Under the pieces are notes generated by a model, which was given only the letters and a program-made list of their open reading frames with translations, searched no databases and was not told the origin of the DNA. A stretch of DNA of 64,000 nucleotides. It comes from Alnus glutinosa (Eukaryota > Streptophyta > Magnoliopsida > Fagales > Betulaceae). Of the stretch, positions 1 through 13,059 are shown piece by piece. Every line of letters begins with the position of its first letter. Position 1 is the stretch's first letter. A program made the translations under genes and the position numbers. The DNA is taken from contig NC_084893.1 of the NCBI RefSeq assembly GCF_958979055.1, positions 29,300,487 through 29,364,486 on the forward strand. The letters are read 5' to 3'.

Positions 1-140
1 AGTCATCTAATGTTTCCTAAACAGAACATTAATTTGTATATGGAACTGATTCCCTAACATCATGCTGTCAACACAACAGGGATGTTGAACATTTATTTAT
101 TCCTGAATTATGCACTAACATTCTGATTTCCCTTTTCTAG

Positions 141-2358
141 AGATTGTTGAAGGGGAAGGACCCGAAGCCCGTGAAGGAGATCTAGTTGAAGTTAATTATG
201 TATGCAGACGTACAAATGGCTATTTTGTTCACAGGTAATTTGAAATTACTGTAGAGGACATGAGTCTTGATTTCTAAAATTAATGATCCCAAAGTCAAAA
301 CATTGTAAAATTTCATGTATAGTTACATTGAATAAAAGTAGTATCCAGTTTTTTCTTTCTTTCACTTATACTAGTTGATCTGACCAACTTCTATGATCTC
401 TTTTTTGAACTCGTGCCTTTTGTAGTACTGTGGATCAATTCAATGGAGAAAGCAAACCAATTACACTTCCTTTGGATGAGAATCAGGTTTGTTCTTGTTT
501 CATTTGTAGAGGCCTAAATATTTTGAGAATATGGTTTATGGAGATCCTCTAGTCTTGACTAAACTGCCACTTTCTTTTTCCTACTGAGAACTAGGACATG
601 GTGTAGTGAAACAAGAGTGTCCTTCCTTATGCTAAAAAGAGAATGCAAGAAGAAGAAAAGAAAGAGAGTATGGAATTTTTGAGATCATTATTTATTATTT
701 GAACAACCATTCGTGATCATCATCTTCATGCTGCCATTGGTGGAATTAACACCACTTCTTTTTATCGCTACCATCATTATCGCTTTAATAATAGTCCAGG
801 TGAATAATGTAATCTTCGTTAAGTGACTGCTTCAGGTGAATTATGTGATATCAGATCCTTCACCTCTAATCCTACCACATTCCTTTTAGTCTCCTTCCCA
901 AACCGCCTTTTCACTTCTTGTTGTTGCTATCTCCATTCATGTTCAGTGAATCAGTGCATGTCAATTGAAAGTCCCTTATATCTACTTCTTGACTTTGCTC
1001 AAGAATTTTTTGGCGCAAACATTTATTGTGACTTTTCCTATTCTTCCATGGATGCTACATTAAAAAGGGGGAAAATAAGAAGAAGAAGAAGATCAATTTA
1101 GTAATCCTACACGTTATAGAGGTAAAATTACAAAATCATTGATCTCAAGCGCATTGTTTAGAATCAGGAGAAAGTTCCAAGTATCTCCATACATTCCTTT
1201 CAAATATTTATTAGAATCACTGCTAGCTTGCGCCCTAATTGTTTATTTATTTACTTTTTGCAAGCATGTAATCAGGTAAGTCATATATAACACATAAGTT
1301 GCTTCTCCTGACAGATTATAAAGGGCTTGGAGGAGGTTCTGATTGGCATGAGGGTAGGAGGTATTGCAATGTCCCCTTATCACTGGGTTTCTGACTGCTT
1401 TTTGATTCTTAATTTCACCCAATGTTCCTCTACACTATTCTCTTACTAGTAGATTAGGCTGGTAAATTACTTAACCACCATTCTGTTAGAAGTCCAAAAT
1501 GGAGCCCAGCCGCCGAATAGTCCAAAAGTGAAGAGTTTGCACGGTTCTTTAGTTTAGTGGTTGATTAGGATTAGTTCATTTTAACAGTAGTTGATTTTCT
1601 TTAACAAATAGGAGTTAGGATTTGCTTAGGAATTTGTTAGGAGTCTGTATGCATTTCTGTCCTAGATCTTTAACACTAAAGAAGAGTTTAAATAGTTTGT
1701 ATTCATTTTATATGTTAGCAAATCCCTGCCTCTTGCTATCAATTTGGTTAAGATAAAGAAATTACTAGCATTTCCATGGGTTTCATTTTCAGGAAAAAGA
1801 AGAGCTTTGATACCTCCTTCTTTGGGATACATTAATGAAAACCTGAAGCCAATTCCTGAAGAGGTTACACTTTTACTTTATCTGTTTTTATTCTTTTGTT
1901 AAATATCTGGAGCTTTTTGTTTGTCGTTAAATGGACTATTTTGCTTTAGATAGACATTTTCAGCAATTTTGCTGTCCGAATTGTTAGCAATTTGAATAGC
2001 AAAGATGAGAGTTTCTATGAGATTCACGTGTCTGGGTTGATAGCTGAACAACCCAAAATTTATTTGAACATGTGAGTTTCATATGAACTTTTTTCACAAT
2101 TGCTGCTCACATTGCTAGAGACCCTAATCTACTTGCTTTGCCCTCGTTGGCATCTCTTTTATGGAAAGCCCCCACCCTATTGCATTTTCTTTCATAATGT
2201 TACAAAGACATAAAGGAAAAGAGTTCATATTGTACATGGATTTAATGTAATGTTGTTACATATATGGCTGTTGGTTGCAGTTTGGTCCTCGACGCAGCCT
2301 TCTGTCCCATGCAAATGAGCCTTTGGTATTTGAGGTCCAGCTCCTGAAAGTAACATGA
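141..2358 (+). CDS. FKBP16-1: FKBP16-1-type thylakoid lumen FKBP immunophilin (3' part of gene)
   Basis: Five exons are visible: 141-234, 426-486, 1315-1360, 1793-1863 and 2281-2358 (TGA). All have GT-AG borders and continuous phase. The upstream exons, including the start and transit peptide, lie outside the window. The translated part covers most of an FKBP domain: EGDLVEVNYVCRR, then DQFNGESKPITL, GLEEVLIGMRVGGKRRALIP, an insert NENLKPIPEEFGPRRSLLSH, and the final strand LVFEVQLLKVT. The FGPRRSL insert and the end directly after the last strand match the plant FKBP16-1 class. FKBPs are peptidyl-prolyl cis-trans isomerases or chaperones; this class acts in the chloroplast thylakoid lumen and has been linked to photosystem I assembly. 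Several aromatic active-site residues of FKBP12 are not conserved, so isomerase activity may be weak or absent. The next gene on the same strand is SFT2, the same neighbour as in Arabidopsis. Confidence 0.88.
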
Positions 2359-3514
2359 GTTCTTTTTGGATACTATGTTCAATTCTTTTGTGAAGATTCA
2401 ATTTTCTTTCGGGGAGGCAGCACTGAAGCTTTTTAGCTCCTTATTATTTTATTTGGATCTTCCAAGCCGTCGAACATTTGTCATCTCAAATGGGGAATTT
2501 AGTTGATCGTTGTTGAAGAATAGATTCAAGCAATGTGCCAATTTATGTGCTAATGTGTTATGAGTAGTGTATTTCACGAGCGATAGTGTTCGATGATGAT
2601 TTTAAAATCATAATTTAATCAAAATTAAATAGTGATTAATTACAAGTTTAATGATAATTTTAAAAGTTATATTATTTTTTTAGAAACACGAGTGACAAAA
2701 GAGTGATCTCTAACATTACTAACAATTTAGCAGTATGATTTCATTAAAAAGTAATTATATTTATATTTAATAAACTGTTATACGACTGTCATATAATTAG
2801 GACGATGTGGCAATAAAAATTAGTTATTAATTTTTTATTTTTTTTAAATACTAATCTAAATGCTGATTTTTATTGCTATATCATTAAATTATATGAGTAA
2901 TGCTATTTATATGTGTAGACTGCTATATAACTAGGATGTCATGATAGTACAACTCATCAAGTTGTATGAGTAAATTGCTATACAACTGTGATTGCGCGAT
3001 AATAAAAATTAAATATTAATTTTATTTATATATGTTGATTTAAAGACTAATTTTTACTGCTCTTTATCCAATTATAAGAGAATAATATAATAATTTACTA
3101 AATAATATTAAACCTGCCTCTTGGCAAATGATTTTTTTACGAAGAAAGTATAACCGGGACAGTTTCAGCCGAAATGTAAATAAAATTATGTATCAACTAT
3201 ATTAATATATATATATATATATATTTTTTTTTGGATATTCTTAACTTATGTGGAAAAAAGGAAAAAAATAAACATAGTAAGATTTGACCCAAAACAACGG
3301 CGTACGTAGTATGCCTTTGCTTAATTTCCAAGCCTTTCGCTTAGTTCCGAAGCCTTTCTTTGCGACAATATCCGAGAGACAGAGACCGCGACACAATATC
3401 ACAATTTTGAAAAATGAAAAACGTTTTCTTTTTTCAGAATTAAATTTTACTGGAAAGCTTGGGAGGTAAAGGGTGTTTGGGAGCTGAGAAAAGAAAAAAG
3501 AAAAAAACAACACA
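2359..3514. other. FKBP-SFT2 intergenic region with AT-rich repeat relics
   Basis: This holds the 3' UTR of the FKBP gene and the promoter and 5' UTR of SFT2. Between about 2570 and 3110 the DNA is very AT-rich, with repeated phrases such as 'gatgtggcaataaaaatta' and 'ctatataactaggatgtc'. These resemble a stretch near 46440-46560 and look like MITE relics. An (AT)n run lies at about 3203-3222. A purine-rich leader precedes the SFT2 ATG. I see no gene here. Confidence 0.5.
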
Positions 3515-6500
3515 ATGCAGAAAATGGCGCAAGGATGGTTCTTGGGGAGCACTAACGGCGATGAGCAGCAGAAGCCCTCGTCGTCTCTGCTAGCGGATTG
3601 GAATTCCTACGCGGCTACGCAAGCTTCCGAGGAAAGCTCCGATTTGGGGTTGGGCTTCGATCTCGAATCTGCGGTCAGGTCCGCGAACGACACCGTCACT
3701 GGCACTTTCAGTGTGTAAGCCTCTGATTTCTGAATTAAGCCCTTCTTTTGGTTTTTCTCTTTACTTTTCTTGCTTTGTTTGGTTGAATTAAGCGTTTTGG
3801 GTAGTATGAAAATGTGACAGTCTCTGAAGTTATACATTTATTAGGGTTGTCTGATTTTTTTACTTTGTGTTGTGTGAATATGGGTGAATTAATATAGGAA
3901 AGTAATATACTTATGTATGGGTATGCATAGATGGATCTGGCTTTTTGGTTTTAATCATCAGTGGAGTTTAGGGCATAGTGGCCAGTGGGTGACTAAAAAT
4001 ATGTCCAAGTGATTTTGATTATGGGTGTGTGTGGATCTGATTGTGGGTATTTGATTTTGTGCACTGTAAGGTTGTAGAACCAAGTGCTTTTCTAGATTAT
4101 GAAGTTTCATTTTGCTGGGTTTGGGCTTAATGTTTTTGATTAGGTGCATTTAAGTTAATTCTGAGCTTGCTTTTTGATGGAGGGAGCTAGTGTTATTGAA
4201 TGACATGAGTCAGTCCAAAATAATTGTCATAGAGGGATCTGGCCGAAGTATGGAAAGAGTTTAGAAGAGTGTACTAGATTCTGGTTTTGCACAACGAAAT
4301 AAGCTTTCTGTATCAGATTGAGATCAGGTGCAGTACATTTTACTTGGGCCGTCTCCGGTGCAATACATTTTATCTGGGTTCAAATGGACGGCCCAGATCG
4401 TGACAGTAATTTTGTTTTTTTTTTTTTTTTAATTTTTTTTTTTTTTAAAGAAGAAGAAGAAAAGGAGGGGTGCTTGGTAACTTTTGGGGCGGCTGGCTTG
4501 GGCACCCCCAAACCTGCAATTGGGAGTGGTTAAAACCCCCCCTCCCCCTTGGCCAAGGGAAGTGGTTTGGTCGCCCCCTCTTTGGCCAACGGGGTAGTTC
4601 AACGATTCCTAAACCGGCCATTGCAAGTGGCTGCACCACCCCCATTTGTCAAGGGGGTGGTTCAACCACCCAAATCCATCCATTGGGGGTGGCTAAAGGG
4701 AGTGGTTCGACCACTGCCAAGGGGGTGGTTTGGCCACCCCCAAATGACCATTTGGGGCCACCCTAATAGCCACCAACACATCCAAAAAAAAATTTAAAAA
4801 AAACTTCTTGTCACGATCTGGGCCATCCATTGCTTGAATTTGGTGATTTGGGCCATTTATCATGCAAAATTAGTTTATGTGGTTACACTGATTTGAAATA
4901 AGCTCCATGCGATATAAAAATTTGCTGAGCGCTCACTTTGGTATGCAAAAATAACAAATTGGTCTCTACACCCAACTTTTGTCCAAAGTTTTTATGGAAA
5001 CAGTCAAATGCCACGTTAAAACCAATCAAATTATGGTGCATGTCACCCATAGTAAAAAATATATAAATTTATAAAATATAAAAACTTTAAAATATAAAAA
5101 ATTAAAAAAATGGAAGAGGGGGTGGCTCACTTTGGCCAAATGGTGGGGTGGTCAAACCAACCCTAAGGCCATGGGGGTGGTTTAGCTATCCCCTTTGAGC
5201 ATACTTGTGGGTGGCTGAACCGCCCCCATGGCCATTGGGGGTAGTTCGGCCACCCCTAAATGGCCAAAAAATAAAAATTGAGGGTAGCCGAACCACCCCA
5301 AGATATGCTCAGAAGGGGTGGTCGAACTACCTGCAATGGCCATGGGGGCGAACCACCCCCAGGCCGGCTAGAGGGGTTGGCCTAATCATCCCTATGCCCA
5401 TTGGGGTGGTCGAGCCACCAACTCTTCCATTTTTTTCAATATATTTTAAATTTTAATTTTTTTTTTGGGTGACATGTGTCATAATTTGATTTGGTGCTGA
5501 TGTGACATTTTTAGTTTGCATAAAGCATTTGGGGAAATTGGGTGCAAGGACATATTTGTTATTTTTGCATACTCTCAACAAATTTTTATATCACATGGAG
5601 CTTATTGCAAATTGGTGTAACTATAGGGACTGATTTTGCATTTTCCCCTATGTTTAAGGGATATCTATTTTTCACATAGAACGAATCAATTTTACTTGAA
5701 TCCATTCCTGCCACTGCCTGAAGGACTGATTGTGGACCTATAGTAATAGCAATGTATAACATATACTTTAATTACATAAGTTGCAAATATAGTGGGCTTT
5801 CCTCTAAGGAGTTAAAAGAAATCCTGGAAACCTTAATTGGCCTTGACTCGTGGGGCCATCACACCAACCTAGAGTCGTAATTGCTAATTTTCACATGTTA
5901 ACACTGACTGCAGATAAAGTATGTGCTACCTATTTGAAGGAGCGTGTTGGGAGCTAGGCTAGCTGATGCACTATGAATCTAATTTGAAGTTGAATGAAAG
6001 GTGGTGCCAAATTGCCAACATGTAGATTCTAAAGGGTATATGTCTTTTGTGAGAAGGTGATTTGTATGATGTCAGAAGGTTAAATTTAGATTAGGTGCTT
6101 TGAGTCACTTTATGTGGATGTTAAGACATGCTCACCAAGATCTGAATTATTCATCAAAAAAAAAAAAAATATGTGGATGTTAAGACATGCTCACCAAGAC
6201 ACTGCTCTCAAGAGTTGCCCATGCCTGTGTCTCACTATAATTCAAGTAGTAGCCTTGATATGTTGAGTTATTGCAATGAAGACTGCCAGGATATACTTTG
6301 CATTTCTGATCTACTATATCTCATTGACCACCCATTACTCAGTTACATGGAAGAGTTAAAGCAAAGCATTGCTGATATGGTGCACTGCCAAGCAATGGGT
6401 GATCATTCATTGTGAATTACTGGTCAAAGACTTCTTTTACAAGTTTGAATTTGTCGTCCTGAACATATGGAGATGCTCTATAATTATTAGGTAACATATC

Positions 6501-8058
6501 TTATTGCCAATAGCCCAGTACTTGAAGAAAAGAATCATATACACCCATGTGGATGGTCATTTAATGAGTGATGCAGTGAGGAGTATGTACGGCTGTCTAC
6601 TTCTATCAACTCAAGAGGTTTGGTGGAAGTCTTTTCCAAAGATCTGGGTGGAATTCAATTTCTGCTGATGGGATCCTAATTGGGCTGAAGTGATATGTAT
6701 GCTTTGTTTTTCCATTTCTGTAACATGTGCGGTGTGCATTTTTTATATTTTGTTCAACATGATATTAGTGAAGAGTTTCAATCATATATGCTCTCCGTGT
6801 CTTTCACTTTATTTGTGATCTGTATCCCAAATCCTGTAAACAACCATGCTTAAGTTGTAATGTGAATTCTTTTTCACGTTATGGGATATAGGATGCGACT
6901 TTAGAATTTGTATAAAGGAAAGATGTCTTGTTTTCTTCTCTGCTCAATCTAGAGGCTAGAACTATTGTCTCATTTTTATATGAATCAAATAAATCAGGTG
7001 TGGCTACAAAATGGTGAAAGAACAATTGGGCAGGATCTTAAATTAAAAGCTCAAACTGATTAGGTTTTCTTTAGTGGAAACTTGGGAATATGTTAATTTT
7101 TGTTCTTTTGTAGTCATTTCTCTGTTTGATACTTGTTCAGGGTTTCTAAAGGAGTGAGAGATCTACCTGGAAACCTACAGTCTGCCACTAGTAATGTCCC
7201 TTCAGGAAAAGCACTTATGTACTTCGGTTTGTTTCTGGCTACGGGGGTTTTCTTTGTTTTCATCGCATTTACCATGTTCCTTCCAGTCATGGTGCTGATG
7301 CCCCAGAAATTTGCTATATGCTTTACCCTTGGGTGTAGCTTTATCATTGGTTCATTCTTTGCACTCAGGGGTCCAACAAATCAGCTTGCCCACATGTCAT
7401 CAAAGGAGGTATCTTTGCTAAATTTAGATAGAGATTTTATTTACTTTTGCAACATGGTCTTCTGATGTGTGAAAGACTATCAGCTAAATATGAAGATGCT
7501 TGCCTGATGCTTTATTTTTTGTCATTACTTATGCAGAGACTTCCTTTAACATTGGGATTTATAGGAAGTATGGTCGCTACCATATATGTTTCCATGGTGC
7601 TTCACAGCTACGTACTCTCTGTGCTCTTCTCTGTGATACAGGTATCAACTTTCATGCTTCCTTTTTTTTCTTTTCTGTATTATTTTTCTTACTGGGTCTT
7701 TGGAATTTGGATTGTTGTAGTTCTTGCAATCCTGTAATTGTTGGCTATCTTTTCACCATTGCTTTACTGAAGTAGATGTGCAAATGTTTTGGGTGTTCTT
7801 GATTCATTCTTATTTTCTTATCTATTATCCACTGGAGAAATAATATATGTTGATCTCAGTTCTATCAATCAATAATTAACTTTTAAATAGAAGATATTGA
7901 ATTACCCAATTGAATAATGAAATTTGATGTTTCTGTGGAACTTGCAGGTTCTTGCCCTCATGTACTATGCTATTTCATACTTTCCTGGTGGATCTGCTGG
8001 GATGAAATTCCTCTCATCTGCCTTCACCTCTTCAGTAATGAAATGTTTCGGGAGGTGA
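3515..8058 (+). CDS. SFT2/Got1-like vesicle transport protein
   Basis: Four exons, 3515-3714, 7141-7408, 7537-7641 and 7948-8058 (TGA), give 227 residues, the usual size for plant SFT2B-like proteins. The N-terminal ~90 residues are hydrophilic and cytosolic (start MQKMAQGWF; a second ATG lies three codons later). Four hydrophobic segments follow at about 93-115, 120-140, 160-180 and 185-205, then a short tail ending VMKCFGR. The LP..LGF and YAISYFPGG motifs and the four-helix layout are typical of Sft2/Got1 proteins, which act in retrograde endosome-to-Golgi vesicle fusion as Golgi membrane proteins. Intron 1 is 3.4 kb and carries two foldback elements. The exon 1 donor GTAAGC splits a valine codon (GT|G). 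The likely Arabidopsis orthologue is At4g26550, from recall and gene order. Confidence 0.93.
4321..4860. mobile_element. Foldback element A in SFT2 intron 1
   Basis: An inverted repeat built on 'ggacggcccagatcgtgaca' (4386-4405) faces 'tgtcacgatctgggccatcc' (from 4810). Next to the arms are T-rich and A-rich tracts (4411-4446, 4787-4803). The ~300 bp core is packed with short GC-rich palindromes of the type GGGTGGTT..AACCACCC. Just inside the left side are two 30 bp tandem units starting at 4327 and 4357 (ggtgca(g/a)tacatttta). No coding capacity is seen; the GC-rich core stands out sharply from the AT-rich intron. I could not define a target duplication, so the superfamily is unassigned. Confidence 0.7.
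4862..5642. mobile_element. Foldback element B with ~180 bp terminal inverted repeats
   Basis: The left arm from about 4862 to 5050 (atgcaaaattagtttatg...) pairs with the reverse complement of about 5465 to 5642, with scattered mismatches along ~180 bp. Shared phrases include 'aataagctccatg', 'gatataaaaatttg', 'tgcaaaaataacaaat' and 'caaattatg'. The ~400 bp centre is an array of GGGTGGC/GGCCACCCC-type palindromes, as in element A. Long inverted arms, no open reading frame and a length near 780 bp fit a non-autonomous foldback or MULE-like DNA transposon. It lies 3' of element A in the same intron, almost end to end. Confidence 0.8.
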
Positions 8059-9929
8059 CCTTGACCTTGCTGTTTTTGTTGTTGCCACTTTGTATATTTC
8101 TCACTATAATTTAGATTATTGTCAGTGTTGGTTGAAACTTTGGAATTGCATTGAGACTTTGCTGATTCAATTGATCTTATCCATAATTACGCTTTGCCTG
8201 CAATGCATTTTATGGTAAAAGAGTAAGAACATTGAAGAACTTTGTTTTATGCGAGCTTCAGTATATTGTAAGTAGTGAGATCTGGTGTATTTTGTTTCTA
8301 AATTGCCATCTGAAAGGTAGAATCTTTTTAGTGGACAAAATTTTCTTCCAAACTAACATATGTATGTGATTCTTACATGAATTTTGAGAGCCAAGTGCTT
8401 AAGGACAGAAGTCAATTTCATAAACTGAATTAGAGGAGTTTTCTTCAACTCGAGGAAAACTGCCCCTTTTATTTATTCATTTTGGAGAGACTCAAAATAG
8501 TAACACCAAGAAATATAAGTCTGCAACTTACCCTTAAAAAAGAAATGGAAGGCATATTTGTCAATTGATCAGAATCATAGTGAAATACTATTCTTTACAC
8601 TCATTTTACACTGGTTGATATAAGAAGCTATTTTAAATACCCTATATCAAACTGGTGTCAAGGTAGCATTCCCCAATTTTTTATTCTCCGTCCTCATGAC
8701 TTGATGAGCTATCTTAAAGCATGGACCTTGTGTTCATCTAATTGGTGGTGAAGCCAGTCTGCCCTGCTTCGGCATTTTTGAGTTCATGGGCTTGAAACTA
8801 CAGAAATTTTGAGATAATCTAAAATAGTTTGGAGAAGTGAAAACCAAAGTTCAGAGATAAACTAACATTCTTCATCTCTCGGTGTAGACTACTATGATCA
8901 TGCTTTCCTTCTCTCAACCGGGGGACATGGTTGGGCCTCTCTTCCCGTGCCTATTTAGGCACTGTGACAACAGCATCCCTTGCTTTCAAAAGGGTGTCTT
9001 TAGGCCTAATTTTGGTCCATAGGGATTCATAATGGACCCGGCACGATCGATTAAGTAGTGGATTTCACTTAGAGAAGAGAATTAAATACATAGAAAGAAA
9101 GGAAAAAAAAAAAGCCTAAGATCTGCACGGAATGAGTCAAATGAATGGTCCGGCCTATTGAATTCTTAGCTCTCTGACTGAGAAAGGGTTTGCCTGAACA
9201 ATGTTTTCTAGGGATAGTCTAAAGGTGGATTTGCCTAAAAAACACTTTATGTAGCAACAAGCAAGCTTGAGAACCACAATAGGGAGGGGAGCTTTATTAG
9301 TAGCTAGACCGGAGCCGCTAAAGAGAAGCACCACCATGATGTCCGGTGAGAAAGGTTCCTAGCAATGAAGGCACAAAGGACTCCACATTTGGATTTGCAA
9401 TTGGATTTGAAGATCTCCATAGACAAAAGTGGGGTATCACCTATGGAGATCCAGAAACTAGGCAATAGGGGAGCCTAAAAACTACTAGGTGAAACAAAAA
9501 AAGGAGGGACCACGTGTGTAGACCACAATTGCTATGGTGGCGCATGGAATGCACACGCAATGCAGGAGGTTGATGATAGGTGTAGCAAGGGCTAGTAAAG
9601 ACGGGGAGGTGGTGTCGTGGCGCATTGGTGGTGGAGGGCACATATGCATGGATTTGGCTTCCAAATTGCAAACAAAAAGGAGAAAGTTGAGAAAAGGGAA
9701 GAGGAGGGAAGGAGGAGGGGGAGGAGGTTGAGGTCTTTCCTCATTCCCAAGTGACACTCACAGAAGGATAAACTCACTGGATGTAGGGGATGAGCTCTTT
9801 GGAGAGAATCCACCGACAATTGACAGATTTCAGTAGAACAAAATTTGATCAGTTTCACTTTGTACCTATTTGCATTATTTATTATCAATATTGAGACTAA
9901 CTTTAATATAACTACTCACAATTAAGATT

Positions 9930-10053
9930 TTTTTTTTAATATATATATATAATTGGCCTCAAGGGGAAGAAAGGGGGATAGGGAAATTCGAACTAGTAAC
10001 TATCGGTTTGTGAAATGTGACCCCCCAAACCGATTGAGCTACCCTTTAGAATT
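9930..10053 (-). mobile_element. tRNA-derived SINE with 10 bp target-site duplication
   Basis: Read on the minus strand, the element has a polymerase III A box (TAGCTCAATCGG) close to its 5' end. About 40 nt further is a B-box-like AGTTCGAATTT, and it ends in an AT-rich stretch and an A tract. The 10 bp direct repeat 'aattaagatt' flanks it exactly at 9920-9929 and 10054-10063. Internal promoter boxes, an A-rich 3' tail and a perfect duplication together identify a SINE rather than a tRNA gene. The region cannot fold as a full tRNA because the acceptor stem is not paired. Confidence 0.78.
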
Positions 10054-10662
10054 AATTAAGATTGGATTTAATTAATGCACGCCAATGTGACATCTTTATA
10101 ATTCCTTTAGATCCAGTTTTAATTAGAACTAACCCGTTAAAAGTAGGACCGTGTATCTCTTATACTTTGTTATAGGACACGTCTCAATTTCAACAAGTCA
10201 AATTTCAATTGGAACTGGACCCAGCTAAACCCAAATAGGATTCAGCTTTGATTTAATGACACGCCTTTTCATTGTTCGGTCAAAATCTCAGGAGATATAT
10301 TTTTTTTTCTTTAAATTTCTTTCTTTTTTATGTGAAAGAGAAAGCAAAGTTAAATAACTCCTAGAAATCTTCCAAATCTCGCACAAAAATGTTGACTGAT
10401 TATAATTGTTACAAATGTTGTGCTTTAGGTAAAGAAAAGATTTTTATAAGCTAGGTTTCAAGAGCTTTTTCCCACCTTCCATCCATTATCTCTCTCTTTT
10501 AATATTTTATGGGATTAAAAAGAAAGCATTTGGGAACAAAAATCCCGAAATTAAGGAAAGATTTGGACGGCAACGTTGGGATTAGATGACAATAATTTGG
10601 CCTTTAAGATGGACCTATAGCTTGTGTATGACGAACTTTTGTTTTCATAGCTAGAGCCTTGG

Positions 10663-10800
10663 TTTTTTTTTTTTTTATAACGAAATTATCAATGAAAGCA
10701 AAAGGCCATCTTCTTCACCAAGAATAAAAAACACAAAGCCAACAACTAAAGGTATAAACAAAAAAGAATAATATGTGACAAACAAAACGCAAAGCCCATA
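10663..10800 (-). mobile_element. Possible 5'-truncated LINE end
   Basis: The sequence begins on the + strand with T13, followed by 'ataacgaaattatcaatgaaagcaaa', which read on the minus strand is a typical plant LINE 3' end (..tttcattgataatttcgttat-polyA). No coding part remains and I did not find a clear target duplication, so this is tentative. Confidence 0.4.
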
Positions 10801-13059
10801 CTACAACTTTACCATTAACTATACATTAAGGTATTACTCGGGCTTTGACTCGACCTCCCATAACGAAAAAGCAAAAAAAAAAGAGAGTCATAATTAGATA
10901 AAGTTTTTCTCCAAATTAGATCGACACTTATCTTTAAAATAAGTGATTATCACATGCATCATACTCTGTTAATTCTATTAAAATATAATGTGAAAATCAC
11001 ATGTTTTAAAGATAGATATCAGTCTAATAGATTGAGTTAAAGAAATTTTCTTCAACTTAGTTTTGAATGAAAACTTTGTCCTCTATTACCATGGGAGTGG
11101 TCACATCTATCTCAGAAAATTTTAGCTAAAGAATCACATTTTTTTATTTATTTTTTATTTTAGCTATCCATTTTTTCAAAATACTTACATCTTACTCTCT
11201 ATTTTAATTATTAACTTTTATTATTTTATTTAAATATTCCTTATTTATCCTCTTTCACTATTCCCAAAAAGGAGAGGGAATCATGCTTAGTTTTGTACTA
11301 GCTTATTTTATGCGTTGTTGTGTGCTCAGCAAATTTTGTTGAAAACTATAGCAACTAGCTAGCTTCTGTTTTTTTTTGCTAAAATGTCTACTCGAATGGA
11401 TATCTGTTTTGCCAATTTTTATTTTATTTTATTTTATTTTTATAACAGGGCTAGACAAAATAACCTTTAGCTGGCCCAATGAGAATGGTACCATATAGAT
11501 GTGTCCAAATATTATGCACACCGATCAAATGGTTGATCAACATAAAAAAAAAAAAAAAAAAAAAAAAGAGCCCAAACTGATAGACAGCTCACTCGGAATA
11601 ATAATAATAATAATTATTTTTTTTTGAAAAAAGAAAAGAAAAAAAGAATGGTCAATTATAAGCCTAGGACCAAGTATTATCCAAACAAAGATTAGGCGGT
11701 GGATTTTAAATCAAAACAGTAATGTTTGGATGTTTCTTTTAGTCGTATTGGTTAGACAACTCATCCAATAAGAAGCAAAGAAAGGTCTATATATCATAAT
11801 CTATTACCAATAATACTCACTTAGATATCAGATTAGACCGTGGATCCCTATTAAAAGTGGCCAAGGTCATGCTTTGATGCTTCTTTTGGTCACTTTTTAT
11901 GCATCTAGATATATATACAATTTGCAATTCAATGACATGGGTTCACAAATTTGACTGTCGTTATAAGTTGAGGGAATCTTGGAAAAAAGGGTTTGTTTCC
12001 ACCCAAGGTGTACCTTGATAACCAGCAAAAGTAGGCTTGTCATCAATTGTGCATCGAAGTTAACTAATTTTCTAAAAAGATACCCCTTTAAATGGTTCCT
12101 AACTTTAGTGCGAATGCGATTGGTACTGCGATTCTATGGGTTAAGCATGCGTTTTTTAGCTTTTTCTTTTACTAATGCTGTTTTTTTATACTTATTTATC
12201 ATACCCGATTGGCGTGAACTGTTTAAACATGTCATATCAATTAGTATAAAATGGGTATGAAGAGTAGCATTAATCTTTCTTTTTTTTCGTTTTATAGTTT
12301 TTTTTTTTTTGTTTTTTTTTTTATTTTTTTTTTAAAAAAGTAGAAGTTTGAGAACATGAAAAAGTTTACGTTTTTTTGCAAAAGATGAGGGGTTGCATTT
12401 TAAAAACGCACGATTTTAAAGACTTAACTGACAAAAACATTACTCTTCTACATATTTTATCAAACATTTAACTGTATATTTTAAATTTTTTGTTTTATTA
12501 ACTGCTTTTTGAGATCACTATTTTTTCAAATAGTATGTTTTGAAGCCGCTAATCAAGCTGTCATGGACTGCTAAACCAAAGGTAGGAAACTTTGGATGAA
12601 TTAGTGAGAATTGGCCAAATGATTAAAAAGAGTTATCTCTCGATCTTCCACTGGATAGAGATTCCATTTGGACGGCCATGGACCCAATGGATTCAAGTTG
12701 ATGGGATCGCATTTAGGCAATATTGACAAATCTTGTTTTGGATCCATCATGGTGTATTATTAATATTGATTGGATTTAAAAAGTCTAGAGAGTAGTCCAA
12801 TCTGCCAAATCCAATGCACGTGTGCCAACTATATCAATCACAAAAAGGTCCTGTGATCGATTGTGCTAAATGCTATTACATATTTTGTATTAACATTGAT
12901 TTGAAATTAAATAACACTATCTACTGTAGAACATTCATATAGTTCACCTCCTTTTCAAATCCAATCTCACATCTCTCTCATGGGGACGCTTTTGTTAAAT
13001 TACTTACTTAAGCTTTTGAGTTAAATGACGATTTAGTAGTTTTTTTTTTTTTAATGACC

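Noticed and set aside
823-1101. 92-codon open frame inside the FKBP gene
   Set aside because: It falls within the intron between exons 486 and 1315 and has no family match that I can see.
9960-10050. Possible tRNA gene on the minus strand
   Set aside because: A and B boxes are present, but no acceptor or anticodon stem forms, and the A tail plus target duplication indicate a SINE.
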